Shown here in pieces: positions 8,422-16,898 of a stretch of DNA of 64,000 bases; the first letter of the stretch is position 1; each line of letters begins with the position of its first letter. Made by a program: the position numbers and the translations under genes. Source of the DNA: SGZJ01 sp949372955 (GTDB taxonomy: Bacteria; Bacteroidota; Bacteroidia; Flavobacteriales; Flavobacteriaceae); the NCBI GenBank assembly GCA_949372955.1, contig CASIAX010000001.1, forward strand, positions 1 through 64,000. The letters are read 5' to 3'. The notes under the pieces were generated by a model that worked only from the letters and a program-made list of their open reading frames with translations, made no database searches and had not been told where the DNA came from.

Positions 8422-9423
8422 ATGATTAAAAGCTTTTTTAAATCTAAATTTTTTTTTGCAATTTCTTTGTTACTAGCTTTATTGCTATTTGCAATTTTTG
8501 GCTATAAATATATTTCTGGACTTAGCTGGATTGATGCTATATATATGGCAATTATTACTATATCATTTGTGGGCTTCGAAGAGTTAGGAATGAGTTCCGA
8601 ATCTAAAATATTTGTTATAATTTTAGTAATAAGTTCTGCTATAATTTTAGGTTACTCAATTAAAATAATAACTGAATATATAGTTAGTTTATATTCTGAA
8701 AAAATAAAAGATAAAAAAATGCAAAAAAATATAGATAATTTAGATAATCATATAATAGTTTGTGGTTATGGTAAAAATGGTAGTCAAGTAGTAAAAAAAC
8801 TAGCAGCATATGGTAAGTCTTTTGTTATAATTGAAAAAGATGATGCTATAATAACAAGTGATAGATCCGATAAGATTTTTGTACATGGGGATGCTGTTTT
8901 AGATGAAATCCTATTGCAATCGGGTGTTATGAAAGCATCTTCTCTAATATGTACATTACCAACAGATGCTGATAATTTATTTATTGTTTTAACTGCAAAA
9001 CAATTAAATCCTAAAATAAAAATTATAAGTAAAGCTTCTGAAGAAACTTCATATAGTAAGCTTAAATTGGCAGGAGCTGATAATGTAATTATGCCTAATA
9101 AAATCGGAGGAGATCATATGGCCTCTTTGGTTGTGGTGCCAGGGATTTTAGAATTCGTAGATAATCTTTCTATAGTTGGCAAGTCAGAAATTAATTTGGA
9201 AGAAATCTCAACTGATAAACTTTTTGATACAATAACCAAGAAAACTATTAAAGATCTTGATTTAAGAAAAAAAACTGGTTGCTCGATAATTGGATATAAA
9301 GATCCTCAAGGAAAATACACAATTAATCCTGGAGCAAATTTAATTATTGAAGCAAATTCTAAAATAATAGTTTTAGGAAAATCAGAACAAATTCAACATT
9401 TAAATAGCCTTTATAATATTTAA
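8422..9423 (+). CDS. K+ channel-like TrkA-N (RCK) protein with altered selectivity filter
   Basis: 333 residues. Two membrane segments (about 10-30 and 62-88) flank a pore helix and filter; then comes a cytoplasmic RCK domain with the Rossmann motif VCGYGKNGS (about 113-121) and a TrkA-C-like end (NPGANLIIEANSKIIVLG). The filter reads T-I-S-F-V-G-F-E-E (46-54): where K+ channels have T-V-G-Y/F-G-D/E, this has F49-V-G-F-E53-E, so both the threonine and the second glycine are replaced. The rest of the protein is intact. It may be a non-conducting or altered channel; see findings. Confidence 0.8.
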   Translation: MIKSFFKSKFFFAISLLLALLLFAIFGYKYISGLSWIDAIYMAIITISFVGFEELGMSSESKIFVIILVISSAIILGYSIKIITEYIVSLYSEKIKDKKMQKNIDNLDNHIIVCGYGKNGSQVVKKLAAYGKSFVIIEKDDAIITSDRSDKIFVHGDAVLDEILLQSGVMKASSLICTLPTDADNLFIVLTAKQLNPKIKIISKASEETSYSKLKLAGADNVIMPNKIGGDHMASLVVVPGILEFVDNLSIVGKSEINLEEISTDKLFDTITKKTIKDLDLRKKTGCSIIGYKDPQGKYTINPGANLIIEANSKIIVLGKSEQIQHLNSLYNI

Positions 9424-9503
9424 TTATGTTTAAATATTTTTTTTAAATCCATTTTTTTTACCATCTTGTTCATAATCTTAATTTTTAAATTAAATCAAAT
9501 TTT

Positions 9504-11033
9504 ATGAAAAAATTACTTTCACTATTATTTTTAGTTCTTCCATTACTTTCCTTTTCTCAGGACAAGGGATTGGATAAACGAATAGATGAGGCTTTTGCGC
9601 CAATATCAGATTTCTTTTCTAGTATTGTCTTTTTCCAAGTAGCTGGATACCCATTTGTTATTTTGTTACTTGTAGGTAGTGCATTGTTTTTCACTCTATA
9701 TTTTGGTTTCCCAAATATTAAATATTTTTGGACTGCTATAAATGTAGTAAGAGGTAAATATGATGATTTAGATAAGGACGAAAGTGGTAATAAAGAGGGT
9801 GAAGTTTCTCACTTCCAGGCACTAGCAACAGCTGTTTCTGGTACTGTTGGAAATGGAAATATTGCAGGTGTTGCATTAGCAATTGCATTAGGTGGACCTG
9901 GAGCAACTTTTTGGATGATAGTATGTGGATTATTAGGTATGTCTACAAAATTTGTTGAGTGTACTTTAGGCGTTCAATATAGAGATGTCGGTGAAGATGG
10001 AACTATTTATGGAGGCCCAATGTATTACTTAAGTAAAGGATTGAAAAATAAGGGTTGGGAAAAATTAGGTAAAGTTACTGCTGTATTATTTGCGATATTT
10101 TGTATAGGAGGATCATTTGGTGGTGGAAATGCAGCTCAATCTAACCAAGCAACAATCGTTCTAAAAGATTTACTTGGCTTAGAGACTACATTTGCTGGAG
10201 CTATTATAGGTCTAGTACTTGCAGCCTTTGTTGGTATAATTATTATTGGTGGTATTAAAAGAATAGCATCTGTAACTGAAAAAGTAGTTCCTTTAATGGC
10301 AGTACTTTATATACTTGCCTGTGTATACATATTAGCTATTAATTTTAGTTACATAGATGATGCAATTTCACTAATTATTAGAGAAGCATTTAATCCAACT
10401 GCTGTTGGTGTTGGTGGTGTAATAGGTGTTTTAATGGTAGGATTTAAAAGAGCTGCTTTTTCAAATGAAGCAGGAGCTGGTTCAGCTTCTATAGCTCACT
10501 CAGCAGTTAAAACTAAATACTCTGCATCAGAAGGTCTAGTTGCCTTATTAGAACCATTTATAGATACTGTAGTTATTTGTACTATGACTGCTTTAGTAAT
10601 AGTTATATTTAATTCAAATGGTGCTTTTGTATATGGAGGAGATGGAATGGGTGGAGTTCTTATTGACGGAGTAGTTTATGAAGGAGCTGGTATAACATCT
10701 AAGGCATTTGCTGAATACATTCCTTACTCTGGTATATTTTTAACAATTGCAGTTGTGCTATTTGCTGTTTCAACTATGATATCTTGGTCATATTATGGGC
10801 TACAGTCATGGAAATATTTATTTGGTCGCGGTAGAGTTGCTGATTTAACTTACAAGGTTTTATTTCTTGTTTTTGTTGTAATTGGAGCTGCTGCAAGTAT
10901 GAATTCAATATGGGCTTTCTCAGATGCTATGATTTTTGCTATGGTTTTCCCTAACATGATTGGATTGTACTTTTTGTTTCCTGTTGTTAAAGAGCAACTT
11001 AATAAATTTTTGGAAGCAATTAAATCAATGTAA
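9504..11033 (+). CDS. Alanine/glycine:cation symporter family protein (AGCS)
   Basis: 509 residues. After an N-terminal leader-like segment MKKLLSLLFLVLPLLSFSQ come about ten membrane segments. The AGCS signature GTVGNGNIAGVALAIALGGP (about 112-131) and the following GMSTKFVE motif are present, with GGPMYYLSKGL and SNEAGAGSASIAHSA further on. The family imports alanine or glycine with Na+. The gene stands alone on the plus strand, 80 bases after the channel gene. The export-like leader is common for AGCS members in Bacteroidota and is not a sign of a different location. Confidence 0.9.
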   Translation: MKKLLSLLFLVLPLLSFSQDKGLDKRIDEAFAPISDFFSSIVFFQVAGYPFVILLLVGSALFFTLYFGFPNIKYFWTAINVVRGKYDDLDKDESGNKEGEVSHFQALATAVSGTVGNGNIAGVALAIALGGPGATFWMIVCGLLGMSTKFVECTLGVQYRDVGEDGTIYGGPMYYLSKGLKNKGWEKLGKVTAVLFAIFCIGGSFGGGNAAQSNQATIVLKDLLGLETTFAGAIIGLVLAAFVGIIIIGGIKRIASVTEKVVPLMAVLYILACVYILAINFSYIDDAISLIIREAFNPTAVGVGGVIGVLMVGFKRAAFSNEAGAGSASIAHSAVKTKYSASEGLVALLEPFIDTVVICTMTALVIVIFNSNGAFVYGGDGMGGVLIDGVVYEGAGITSKAFAEYIPYSGIFLTIAVVLFAVSTMISWSYYGLQSWKYLFGRGRVADLTYKVLFLVFVVIGAAASMNSIWAFSDAMIFAMVFPNMIGLYFLFPVVKEQLNKFLEAIKSM

Positions 11034-11083
11034 AATTTATTGTAAATTAATTTATTAAAGCTTTTATAAATTAATAATTAGTT

Positions 11084-11091
11084 TATATTTG
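11084..11091 (+). promoter_or_regulatory. -7 element (TATATTTG) upstream of rpsU
   Basis: TATATTTG at 11084-11091 matches the Bacteroidota TAnnTTTG element, 32 bases before the rpsU start. No TTG is found at the expected -33 distance, only a T-rich run. Confidence 0.5.
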
Positions 11092-11107
11092 CAAAACAAT
11101 TTTTAAA

Positions 11108-11116
11108 GAGAGGAGG
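11108..11116 (+). promoter_or_regulatory. Strong Shine-Dalgarno sequence before rpsU
   Basis: GAGAGGAGG at 11108-11116, with a perfect AGGAGG, ends 7 bases before the ATG at 11124. Other genes in the window lack such a site. In Flavobacterium the anti-Shine-Dalgarno end of 16S rRNA is hidden on the ribosome with help from bS21, and rpsU keeps a strong Shine-Dalgarno that permits autoregulation (published for F. johnsoniae). The same arrangement is seen here. Confidence 0.85.
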
Positions 11117-11123
11117 CCCTGAT

Positions 11124-11318
11124 ATGCTAATAATACCAATTAAAGAAGGAGAAAACATCGATAGAGCGCTAAAGCGTTTCAAGAGAAAATTTGATAAGAC
11201 GGGAACTAAAAGATCCCTTCAAACTCGTAAACAGTTTATAAAACCTTCTGTTAAAAGAAGAGCTCAAATACAAAAAGCTCAGTATATTCAAAATTTAAGA
11301 GATAACGAACAGATATAA
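11124..11318 (+). CDS. rpsU: 30S ribosomal protein S21 (bS21)
   Basis: 64 residues, very basic, beginning MLIIPIKEGENIDRALKRFK as in flavobacterial bS21. It sits on the small subunit platform near the 3' end of 16S rRNA. The strong Shine-Dalgarno upstream and the terminator just after the stop make it a separate transcript ahead of xerC. Length is normal for the family. Confidence 0.95.
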   Translation: MLIIPIKEGENIDRALKRFKRKFDKTGTKRSLQTRKQFIKPSVKRRAQIQKAQYIQNLRDNEQI

Positions 11319-11340
11319 TTTGTTTAGTTAAATAATAAAA

Positions 11341-11371
11341 AAAAGCCTCTCAGTTTCTGTGAGGCTTTTTT
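11341..11371 (+). terminator. Rho-independent terminator after rpsU
   Basis: Stem AAAGCCTC (11342-11349) pairs with GAGGCTTT (11361-11368), with a further CAG/CTG pairing inside, followed by a T run at 11366-11371. It lies 23 bases after the rpsU stop and before the xerC start. Confidence 0.85.
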
Positions 11372-11394
11372 ATTTTGTTAAATTTATAGTATAT

Positions 11395-12276
11395 ATGGGT
11401 TTAGATTCTTTTTTTGATTATTTAGAGGTTGAGAAAAACTACTCACCAAATACTGTCCAAGCGTACCGTAACGATTTAAATGTATTTAACAAGTACTTAG
11501 TAGATGAGCATAGTTTGTCCGCTCTTACCGACGCAAACTATTCACATATTAGATCTTGGATTGTATTACTAGTAAATAATGGATTATCTAATAGGTCTGT
11601 AAATCGAAAAATCACCTCATTAAATTCATTTTTTAAGTTTTTGTTAAAAATTGATTTAATTAATGAAAACCCTCTTATATATCATAAAGCTCTCAAAACT
11701 CAAAAAAAAATTCAATTACCATTCTCTGAAAGCGAAATGTTTGCTGCGTTAAGCTCAGACAATTTCGATAATAGCTTTACGGGAGTTCGTGATAGATTTA
11801 TCATTGACTTATTTTACACTACAGGAATCCGAAGAATTGAATTGATTCAAATAAAGATTTCAGATTTTAATGTTTCTAAAAAACAGATAAAAGTTTTAGG
11901 AAAAAGAAATAAAGAACGAATAATTCCTTTAATAGATTCAACAATTAGTTTATTTGATAAATATATTTCTTTTAGATCTGAACTAAAGTCATCTCAAGAA
12001 TCCTTGTTTATAACCATTAAAGGGAAGCCAGTGTATGAAAAGTTAATTTATCGAATAATTACTAAGTATTTTGATAATATATCTACAAAAGTAAAAAAAA
12101 GCCCTCATATAATCAGGCATACATTTGCCACACACCTTCTAAATAATGGTGCTGACTTAAACTCTGTTAAAGACCTATTAGGCCACTCTAGTCTTGCAGC
12201 TACACAAGTTTATACTAATAGAAGCATAGATGAAATTAAAAAGGTGTTTGCCAAATCTCACCCCAGAAATATATAG
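11395..12276 (+). CDS. xerC: Tyrosine recombinase XerC/XerD family
   Basis: 293 residues from the ATG at 11395; an in-frame GTG at 11359 falls inside the rpsU terminator and was rejected. The N-terminal SAM-like domain (FFDYLEVEKNYSPNTVQAYR) precedes the catalytic domain. Catalytic residues: Arg in TTGIRRIEL, Lys in VLGKRNKERIIPL, the His-x-x-Arg of SPHIIRHTFA, a second His in LLGHSS, and nucleophile Tyr in TQVYTNRS. Length is normal. It resolves chromosome dimers at dif; the position between rpsU and a tRNA cluster is the usual flavobacterial context, so it is the chromosomal XerC rather than a phage integrase. Confidence 0.9.
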   Translation: MGLDSFFDYLEVEKNYSPNTVQAYRNDLNVFNKYLVDEHSLSALTDANYSHIRSWIVLLVNNGLSNRSVNRKITSLNSFFKFLLKIDLINENPLIYHKALKTQKKIQLPFSESEMFAALSSDNFDNSFTGVRDRFIIDLFYTTGIRRIELIQIKISDFNVSKKQIKVLGKRNKERIIPLIDSTISLFDKYISFRSELKSSQESLFITIKGKPVYEKLIYRIITKYFDNISTKVKKSPHIIRHTFATHLLNNGADLNSVKDLLGHSSLAATQVYTNRSIDEIKKVFAKSHPRNI

Positions 12277-12321
12277 TTTTAATAAGTTTTTTTAAAAGTT
12301 AAAAATTTAACCAATTTTATT

Positions 12322-12350
12322 TTGTTTAAATAAATAAGTATATATATTTG
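12322..12350 (+). promoter_or_regulatory. Promoter of the tRNA cluster
   Basis: TTG at 12322-12324, an 18-base spacer, and TATATTTG at 12343-12350, matching the Bacteroidota promoter consensus. It lies 26 bases before the first tRNA. Confidence 0.7.
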
Positions 12351-12376
12351 CATTCCGTTTATTTGACGGATAAAAA

Positions 12377-12450
12377 GCCGATGTAGCTCAGCTGGCTAGA
12401 GCAGCTGATTTGTAATCAGCAGGTCGTGGGTTCGAGTCCCTCCATCGGCT
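12377..12450 (+). tRNA. tRNA-Thr (TGT)
   Basis: 74 nt cloverleaf: acceptor GCCGATG/CATCGGC with discriminator T, anticodon loop TTTGTAA giving TGT, and a TTCGAGT T-loop. CCA is not encoded. Confidence 0.95.
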
Positions 12451-12480
12451 CAGTTCTTTAACATAGTGAATAATATTAAT

Positions 12481-12562
<82 letters not shown>

Positions 12563-12586
12563 CTTTTTTCACATTAATTAAATATT

Positions 12587-12659
12587 GCGAGAGTAGCTCA
12601 GTTGGTAGAGCGTCAGCCTTCCAAGCTGAATGTCGCCAGTTCGAACCTGGTCTCTCGCT
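12587..12659 (+). tRNA. tRNA-Gly (TCC), copy 1
   Basis: 73 nt; acceptor GCGAGAG/CTCTCGC, anticodon loop CTTCCAA giving TCC, T-loop TTCGAAC. Identical to the next tRNA. Confidence 0.95.
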
Positions 12660-12693
12660 CTTTTAATTTTCTTTATATTACCAAATAAATATT

Positions 12694-12766
12694 GCGAGAG
12701 TAGCTCAGTTGGTAGAGCGTCAGCCTTCCAAGCTGAATGTCGCCAGTTCGAACCTGGTCTCTCGCT
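12694..12766 (+). tRNA. tRNA-Gly (TCC), copy 2
   Basis: 73 nt, identical to the tRNA-Gly 107 bases upstream, including flanking bases on both sides. It is a recent tandem duplication. Confidence 0.95.
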
Positions 12767-12807
12767 CTTTTAATTTTCTTTATCTACTCATTTAAAAAAT
12801 CATAATC

Positions 12808-12879
12808 GCCGATGTAGCTCAGGGGTAGAGCGTTTCCTTGGTAAGGAAGAGGTCTCGAGTTCAATTCTCGACATTGGCT
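12808..12879 (+). tRNA. tRNA-Thr (GGT)
   Basis: 72 nt; acceptor GCCGATG/CATTGGC (one G-T pair), anticodon loop TTGGTAA giving GGT, T-loop TTCAATT. It is the last tRNA of the cluster and no terminator is seen after it, as would fit a cluster that once ran into tuf. Confidence 0.94.
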
Positions 12880-13004
12880 CTTGCTGTTGGAAGACTAAAT
12901 TTTCTTAATATTTATTGATTTCAAAAATAGTCAAATATACTTTTAGTAGACTTTTAAGAATTATTACTAGTTTTATGTTATTTCTTTCTCCCTAAACTGT
13001 TTGT

Positions 13005-13112
13005 TTATTGAAATTTTATAATAACAACTCCATCTAATAATATGTGATCTTTATACGCTATTGGTCTAGTGTAACTCTGTATTATAGCTTGCCTAGGATT
13101 TTTTTTTTTAAA
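13005..13112 (-). pseudogene. Gene remnant, C-terminal 35 codons of unknown protein
   Basis: On the minus strand a protein-like stretch of 35 codons (FKKKNPRQAIIQSYTRP, then IAYKDHILLDGVVIIKF) runs from 13112 to a stop at 13005-13007. It has no start codon: a TGA lies directly upstream and the remnant begins in an 11-base A run. It may be the end of a decayed gene. I do not recognise the family. The 258 bases between tRNA-Thr and the lipoprotein at 13138 hold nothing else that I can support. Confidence 0.35.
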
Positions 13113-13137
13113 TCATTATATTTGGTTAAATTATTTT

Positions 13138-13467
13138 ATGAAAAAGATACTATTAATATTACTGTTTATTCCAATCATCTTTAGTTGCAATAATATTCAT
13201 TTAACTAACCCAAAGTATCAGAGTACTTCAGTTATCAATAATCAAATTGAAATAGGTGTGACTCTTGATGATTTTTTGTTAATAGCTGGAGAAAGAGCTG
13301 AAAAAACAGCTGCATAACGTGGCGGTCTTACAATTACTTACGCAATTTATCAATATGATAAAAATGATGAAATAATTCGATATACTTTATATGATTTTTA
13401 TACATTTGATGGTAAAGTTTATAAACTTACAGATTACTTAACACATTATGGAAGTAAAACAAAGTAG
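13138..13467 (+). pseudogene. Small lipoprotein gene interrupted by an in-frame TAA
   Basis: The frame starts MKKILLILLFIPIIFSCNN, a signal peptide with a lipobox cysteine (about residue 17), and reads to GERAEKTAA, where a TAA at 13315-13317 stops it. The same frame continues with no other stop through RGGLTITYAIYQYDKN to TAG at 13465-13467, and the second half looks like real protein. A CAA to TAA change would explain it. The intact product would be about 109 residues, an outer-membrane-anchored lipoprotein of unknown role. It lies 9 bases before the BspA/HYR gene. Confidence 0.6.
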
Positions 13468-13476
13468 CTACAAACT

Positions 13477-14025
13477 ATGAAAAAATTACTATATATATTA
13501 TATATTTTCCCTTACTTTTTTTTATCTCAAAATACCGCACCTGTTGCTGATTCTTCAACTTTAACAGCACTTACTAACGCCAATATATATGATGCTGCTC
13601 AATTATGGGTTAATTACCCTGCTGATGCCCTTGTTGAATATGGACATGTAACTGATTGGGATGTAAGTAATATTACAAACATGCAAAATATATTTTTAGA
13701 TGCAGGGGCTTCCTTCAATGATGACTTGTCATTATGGGATGTTAGTAATGTTATCAATATGTCAAGAATGTTTGATGGTGCTACTGCATTTAATCAAGAT
13801 ATAGGCTCGTGGGATACTGCTGCAGTAACTAATATGAGCAATATGTTTAGTGGTGCATCTTCCTTTAATCAAGATATAAGTTCATGGAATACTTCTTCTG
13901 TGACTGCTATGAATCAAATGTTTCAAAATACTTCCTTTAATCAAGATATAGGATCATGGGATACTGCTGCTGTTACTGTATGTATTCTATGTTTAATAGT
14001 GCATCTGCCTTTAATCAAGATATAA
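13477..14025 (+). CDS. BspA/HYR protein, segment 1 (signal peptide and first DUF285 repeats)
   Basis: 182 codons in the first frame. It holds the signal peptide, a short lead (APVADSSTLTALTNAN) and about four 25-residue DUF285 repeats. After base 13978 the frame leaves the repeat pattern (VCILCLIVHLPLI) and stops at 14025. Alone it would give a secreted stub without a T9SS signal. Confidence 0.6.
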   Translation: MKKLLYILYIFPYFFLSQNTAPVADSSTLTALTNANIYDAAQLWVNYPADALVEYGHVTDWDVSNITNMQNIFLDAGASFNDDLSLWDVSNVINMSRMFDGATAFNQDIGSWDTAAVTNMSNMFSGASSFNQDISSWNTSSVTAMNQMFQNTSFNQDIGSWDTAAVTVCILCLIVHLPLIKI

Positions 14026-15730
14026 GTTCATGGAATACTTCTTCTGTGACTGCTATGAATCAAATGTTTTCAAATGCTGCTGCTTTTAACCAAGATATAA
14101 GTTCATGGAATACTTCTTCTGTGACTGCTATGACAGGAATGTTTTTAAATACTCCCTTTAATCAAGATATAGGATCATGGGATACTGCTGCAGTAACTAA
14201 TATGAGTTATATATTTAGTGGTGCAACTGCATTTAATCAAGATATAGGGTCGTGGAATACTGCTGCAGTAACTAATATGTCAGGAGTGTTTCAAGGTGCT
14301 ACTGTTTTTAATCAAAATATAGGTTCATGGAACACTGCTGCAGTAACTTCTATGAATGGTATGTTTAATAATGCTTCTTATTTTAATCAGGACATATCTT
14401 CTTGGAATACCGCTGCTGTAACTAATATGTCAAGTATGTTTTCAAATGCTGCTGCTTTTAACCAAGATATTAACACTATTGGAAGCTCTTGGAATACCGC
14501 TGCAGTTACTAGTATGCAGTATATGTTTAATGGTGCTTCTGCTTTTAATGGAAATATAGGTTCATGGGATACTTCTTCTGTTACTAGTATGACAAGTATG
14601 TTTTCAAATGCTGCTGCTTTTAACCAAGATATAGGCTCGTGGGATACTGCTGCAGTATCTGATATGATAAGTATGTTTAAGGGTGCAACTTCCTTTAATC
14701 AAGATATAGGCTCGTGGGATACTGCTGCAGTAACTGATATGAGCAATATGTTTTTAAATACTACTGCATTTAATCAAGATATAGGGTCGTGGGATACTGC
14801 TGCAGTAACTGATATGAGCAATATGTTTTTAAATACTACTGCATTTAATCAAGATATAGGTTCATGGAATACTGCTGCTGTAACTAGTATGTCAGGAATG
14901 TTTAGTGGTGCATCTTCCTTTAATCAAGATATAGGGTCGTGGGATACTGCTGTAGTAACTAATATGAGTTATATATTTAGAGGTGCAACTGCATTTAATC
15001 AAGATATAGGATCATGGGATACTGCTGCAGTAAATAATATGACTTATCTGTTTTATAATGCATCTTCCTTTGATCAAGATATAGGGTCATGGAATACTGC
15101 TGCTGTAACTAGTATGTCAGGAATGTTTAGGGGTGCAACTGCATTTAATCAAGATATAGGGTCGTGGAATACTGCTGCAGTAACTAATATGATTTATATG
15201 TTTTTAAATACTACTGCATTTAATCAAGATATAGGATCGTGGAATACTGCTGCAGTAACTGCTATGAATTCTATGTTTAATAGTGCAACTGCATTTAATC
15301 AAGATATAGGGTCATGGGATACTGCTGCAGTAACTAATATGAGTTATATATTTAATAATGCATCTTCCTTTGATCAAGATATAGGGTCGTGGAATACTGC
15401 TGCTGTAACTAATATGTCAGTAATGTTTAGTGGTGCAACTGCATTTAATCAAGATATAGGGTCGTGGAATACTGCTGCAGCAACTAATATGATTTATATG
15501 TTTAATAGCGCAACTGCATTTAATCAAGATATAGGATCGTGGAATACTTCTTCTGTTACTAATATGCAATCTATGTTTAGTTATGCTAGTTCGTTTAATC
15601 AAGATATAGGCTCGTGGGATACTGCTGCAGTAACTAATATGAGCAATATGTTTAAAAACGCAACTGCATTTAATCAAGATATAGGATCGTGGGATGTAAC
15701 TAGTGTTACCGACATGCAAGAAATGTTTGA
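13690..15730 (+). repeat. 75-bp tandem repeats (DUF285), about 27 copies
   Basis: The unit is 75 bp encoding 25 residues. Copies share long identical blocks such as TTTAATCAAGATATAGG and ACTGCTGCAGTAACTAATATG. Two neighbouring copies near 14720-14870 are almost identical, a sign of recent duplication. One copy (14455-14510) carries a 12-base insertion (NTIGSS). Confidence 0.9.
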
Positions 15731-16898
15731 TGGTGTAACACTATCAATAGAAAATTATGATAATTTACTTATTGCTTGGGCATCACAAAATGTTCAAAAT
15801 AATGTAGTGTTTAATGCTGGTAACTCCATTTACTGTTTTGGTACTTTAGCTAGAGATATTTTAATTAATACATATGGGTGGACAATTATAGATGGTGGAG
15901 ATAATGGAGATAATTGTCTACAATCAGATACCATAGCTCCTACAATAGAAGCACCTGACACTATAACTGTTAGTGTAAATGATTCGTGTGTTGCTACAGA
16001 AGTTTCTCTTGGGGATTCTATTACAACCGATAATATAGAGGTTTCCTCAGTAACTAATGACGCTCCTACTACTTTTGAACTTGGAGAAACTACTGTAACT
16101 TGGACAGTGACTGACTCTAGTGGTAATACTGCTACTGCTACACAAACAGTAACGGTAACCGATGATACTGATCCAACGATTACAGCACCTGATGCTATTA
16201 GTGTTACTATCAATGAAACATGTACAGCAACAGAAGTTACTCTTGGCGATTCTACTACTAGTGATAACTGCTCAGTAGCCTCTACTACTAATGATGCTCC
16301 TGATGCTTTTGAACTTGGAGAAACTACTGTAACTTGGACAGTAACGGATGGTTCTGGAAACACAGCTACTGCTACACAAACAGTAACAGTAACCGATGAT
16401 ACTGATCCAACGATTACAGCACCTGATGCTGTTAGTGTTACTACTAATGATGGATGTACTGCAACAGAAGTTACTCTTGGAGATTCTACTACTAGTGATA
16501 ACTGCTCAGTAGCCTCTACTACTAATGATGCTCCTGATGCTTTTGAACTTGGAGAAACTACTGTAACTTGGACAGTAACGGATGGTTCTGGAAACACAGC
16601 TACTGCCACACAAACAGTAACAGTAACCGATGATACTGATCCAACGATTACAGCACCTGATGCTATTAGTGTTACTACTAATGATGGATGTACTGCAACA
16701 GAAGTTACTCTTGGAGATTCTACTACTAGTGATAACTGCTCAGTAGCCTCTACTACTAATGATGCTCCTGATGCTTTTGAACTTGGAGAAACTACTGTAA
16801 CTTGGACAGTAACGGATGGTTCTGGAAACACAGCTACTGCCACACAAACAGTAACAGTAACCGATGATACTGATCCAACGATTACTGCACCTGAGTGA
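13980..16898 (+). CDS. BspA/HYR protein, segment 2 (23 DUF285 repeats and four HYR domains)
   Basis: 973 codons from the ATG at 13980, the point where the repeat pattern resumes; the same frame is open a little further upstream, but those residues (CCCYC) do not fit. It holds 23 DUF285 repeats, a linker (LLIAWASQNVQNNVVFN), then four HYR domains, and stops at TGA 16896-16898 because of the extra G at 16893. It has no signal peptide and no sorting domain. Confidence 0.6.
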   Translation: MYSMFNSASAFNQDISSWNTSSVTAMNQMFSNAAAFNQDISSWNTSSVTAMTGMFLNTPFNQDIGSWDTAAVTNMSYIFSGATAFNQDIGSWNTAAVTNMSGVFQGATVFNQNIGSWNTAAVTSMNGMFNNASYFNQDISSWNTAAVTNMSSMFSNAAAFNQDINTIGSSWNTAAVTSMQYMFNGASAFNGNIGSWDTSSVTSMTSMFSNAAAFNQDIGSWDTAAVSDMISMFKGATSFNQDIGSWDTAAVTDMSNMFLNTTAFNQDIGSWDTAAVTDMSNMFLNTTAFNQDIGSWNTAAVTSMSGMFSGASSFNQDIGSWDTAVVTNMSYIFRGATAFNQDIGSWDTAAVNNMTYLFYNASSFDQDIGSWNTAAVTSMSGMFRGATAFNQDIGSWNTAAVTNMIYMFLNTTAFNQDIGSWNTAAVTAMNSMFNSATAFNQDIGSWDTAAVTNMSYIFNNASSFDQDIGSWNTAAVTNMSVMFSGATAFNQDIGSWNTAAATNMIYMFNSATAFNQDIGSWNTSSVTNMQSMFSYASSFNQDIGSWDTAAVTNMSNMFKNATAFNQDIGSWDVTSVTDMQEMFDGVTLSIENYDNLLIAWASQNVQNNVVFNAGNSIYCFGTLARDILINTYGWTIIDGGDNGDNCLQSDTIAPTIEAPDTITVSVNDSCVATEVSLGDSITTDNIEVSSVTNDAPTTFELGETTVTWTVTDSSGNTATATQTVTVTDDTDPTITAPDAISVTINETCTATEVTLGDSTTSDNCSVASTTNDAPDAFELGETTVTWTVTDGSGNTATATQTVTVTDDTDPTITAPDAVSVTTNDGCTATEVTLGDSTTSDNCSVASTTNDAPDAFELGETTVTWTVTDGSGNTATATQTVTVTDDTDPTITAPDAISVTTNDGCTATEVTLGDSTTSDNCSVASTTNDAPDAFELGETTVTWTVTDGSGNTATATQTVTVTDDTDPTITAPE

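Larger units (their letters stand above)
12579..12783 (+). repeat. Tandem duplication containing tRNA-Gly
   Basis: Bases 12579-12676 and 12686-12783 (98 bp, offset 107) are identical as read by eye: 8 bases of leader, the tRNA, and 17 bases of trailer. Only the 9-base spacer between them is not repeated. Confidence 0.9.

Noticed and set aside
11359..11394. GTG start extending xerC upstream
   Set aside because: It lies within the rpsU terminator stem; the ATG at 11395 gives the normal XerC N-terminus.
11395..12276. XerC-like gene as a mobile-element integrase for the accessory segment
   Set aside because: Its place between rpsU and the tRNAs and its standard length are those of the chromosomal dimer-resolution gene.
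15830..16843. Long open frame of 337 codons on the minus strand, and a similar one at 16917-17531
   Set aside because: They are the antisense of the 234-bp HYR repeats; the repeated unit simply lacks stops in that frame. The plus-strand protein has clear domains.
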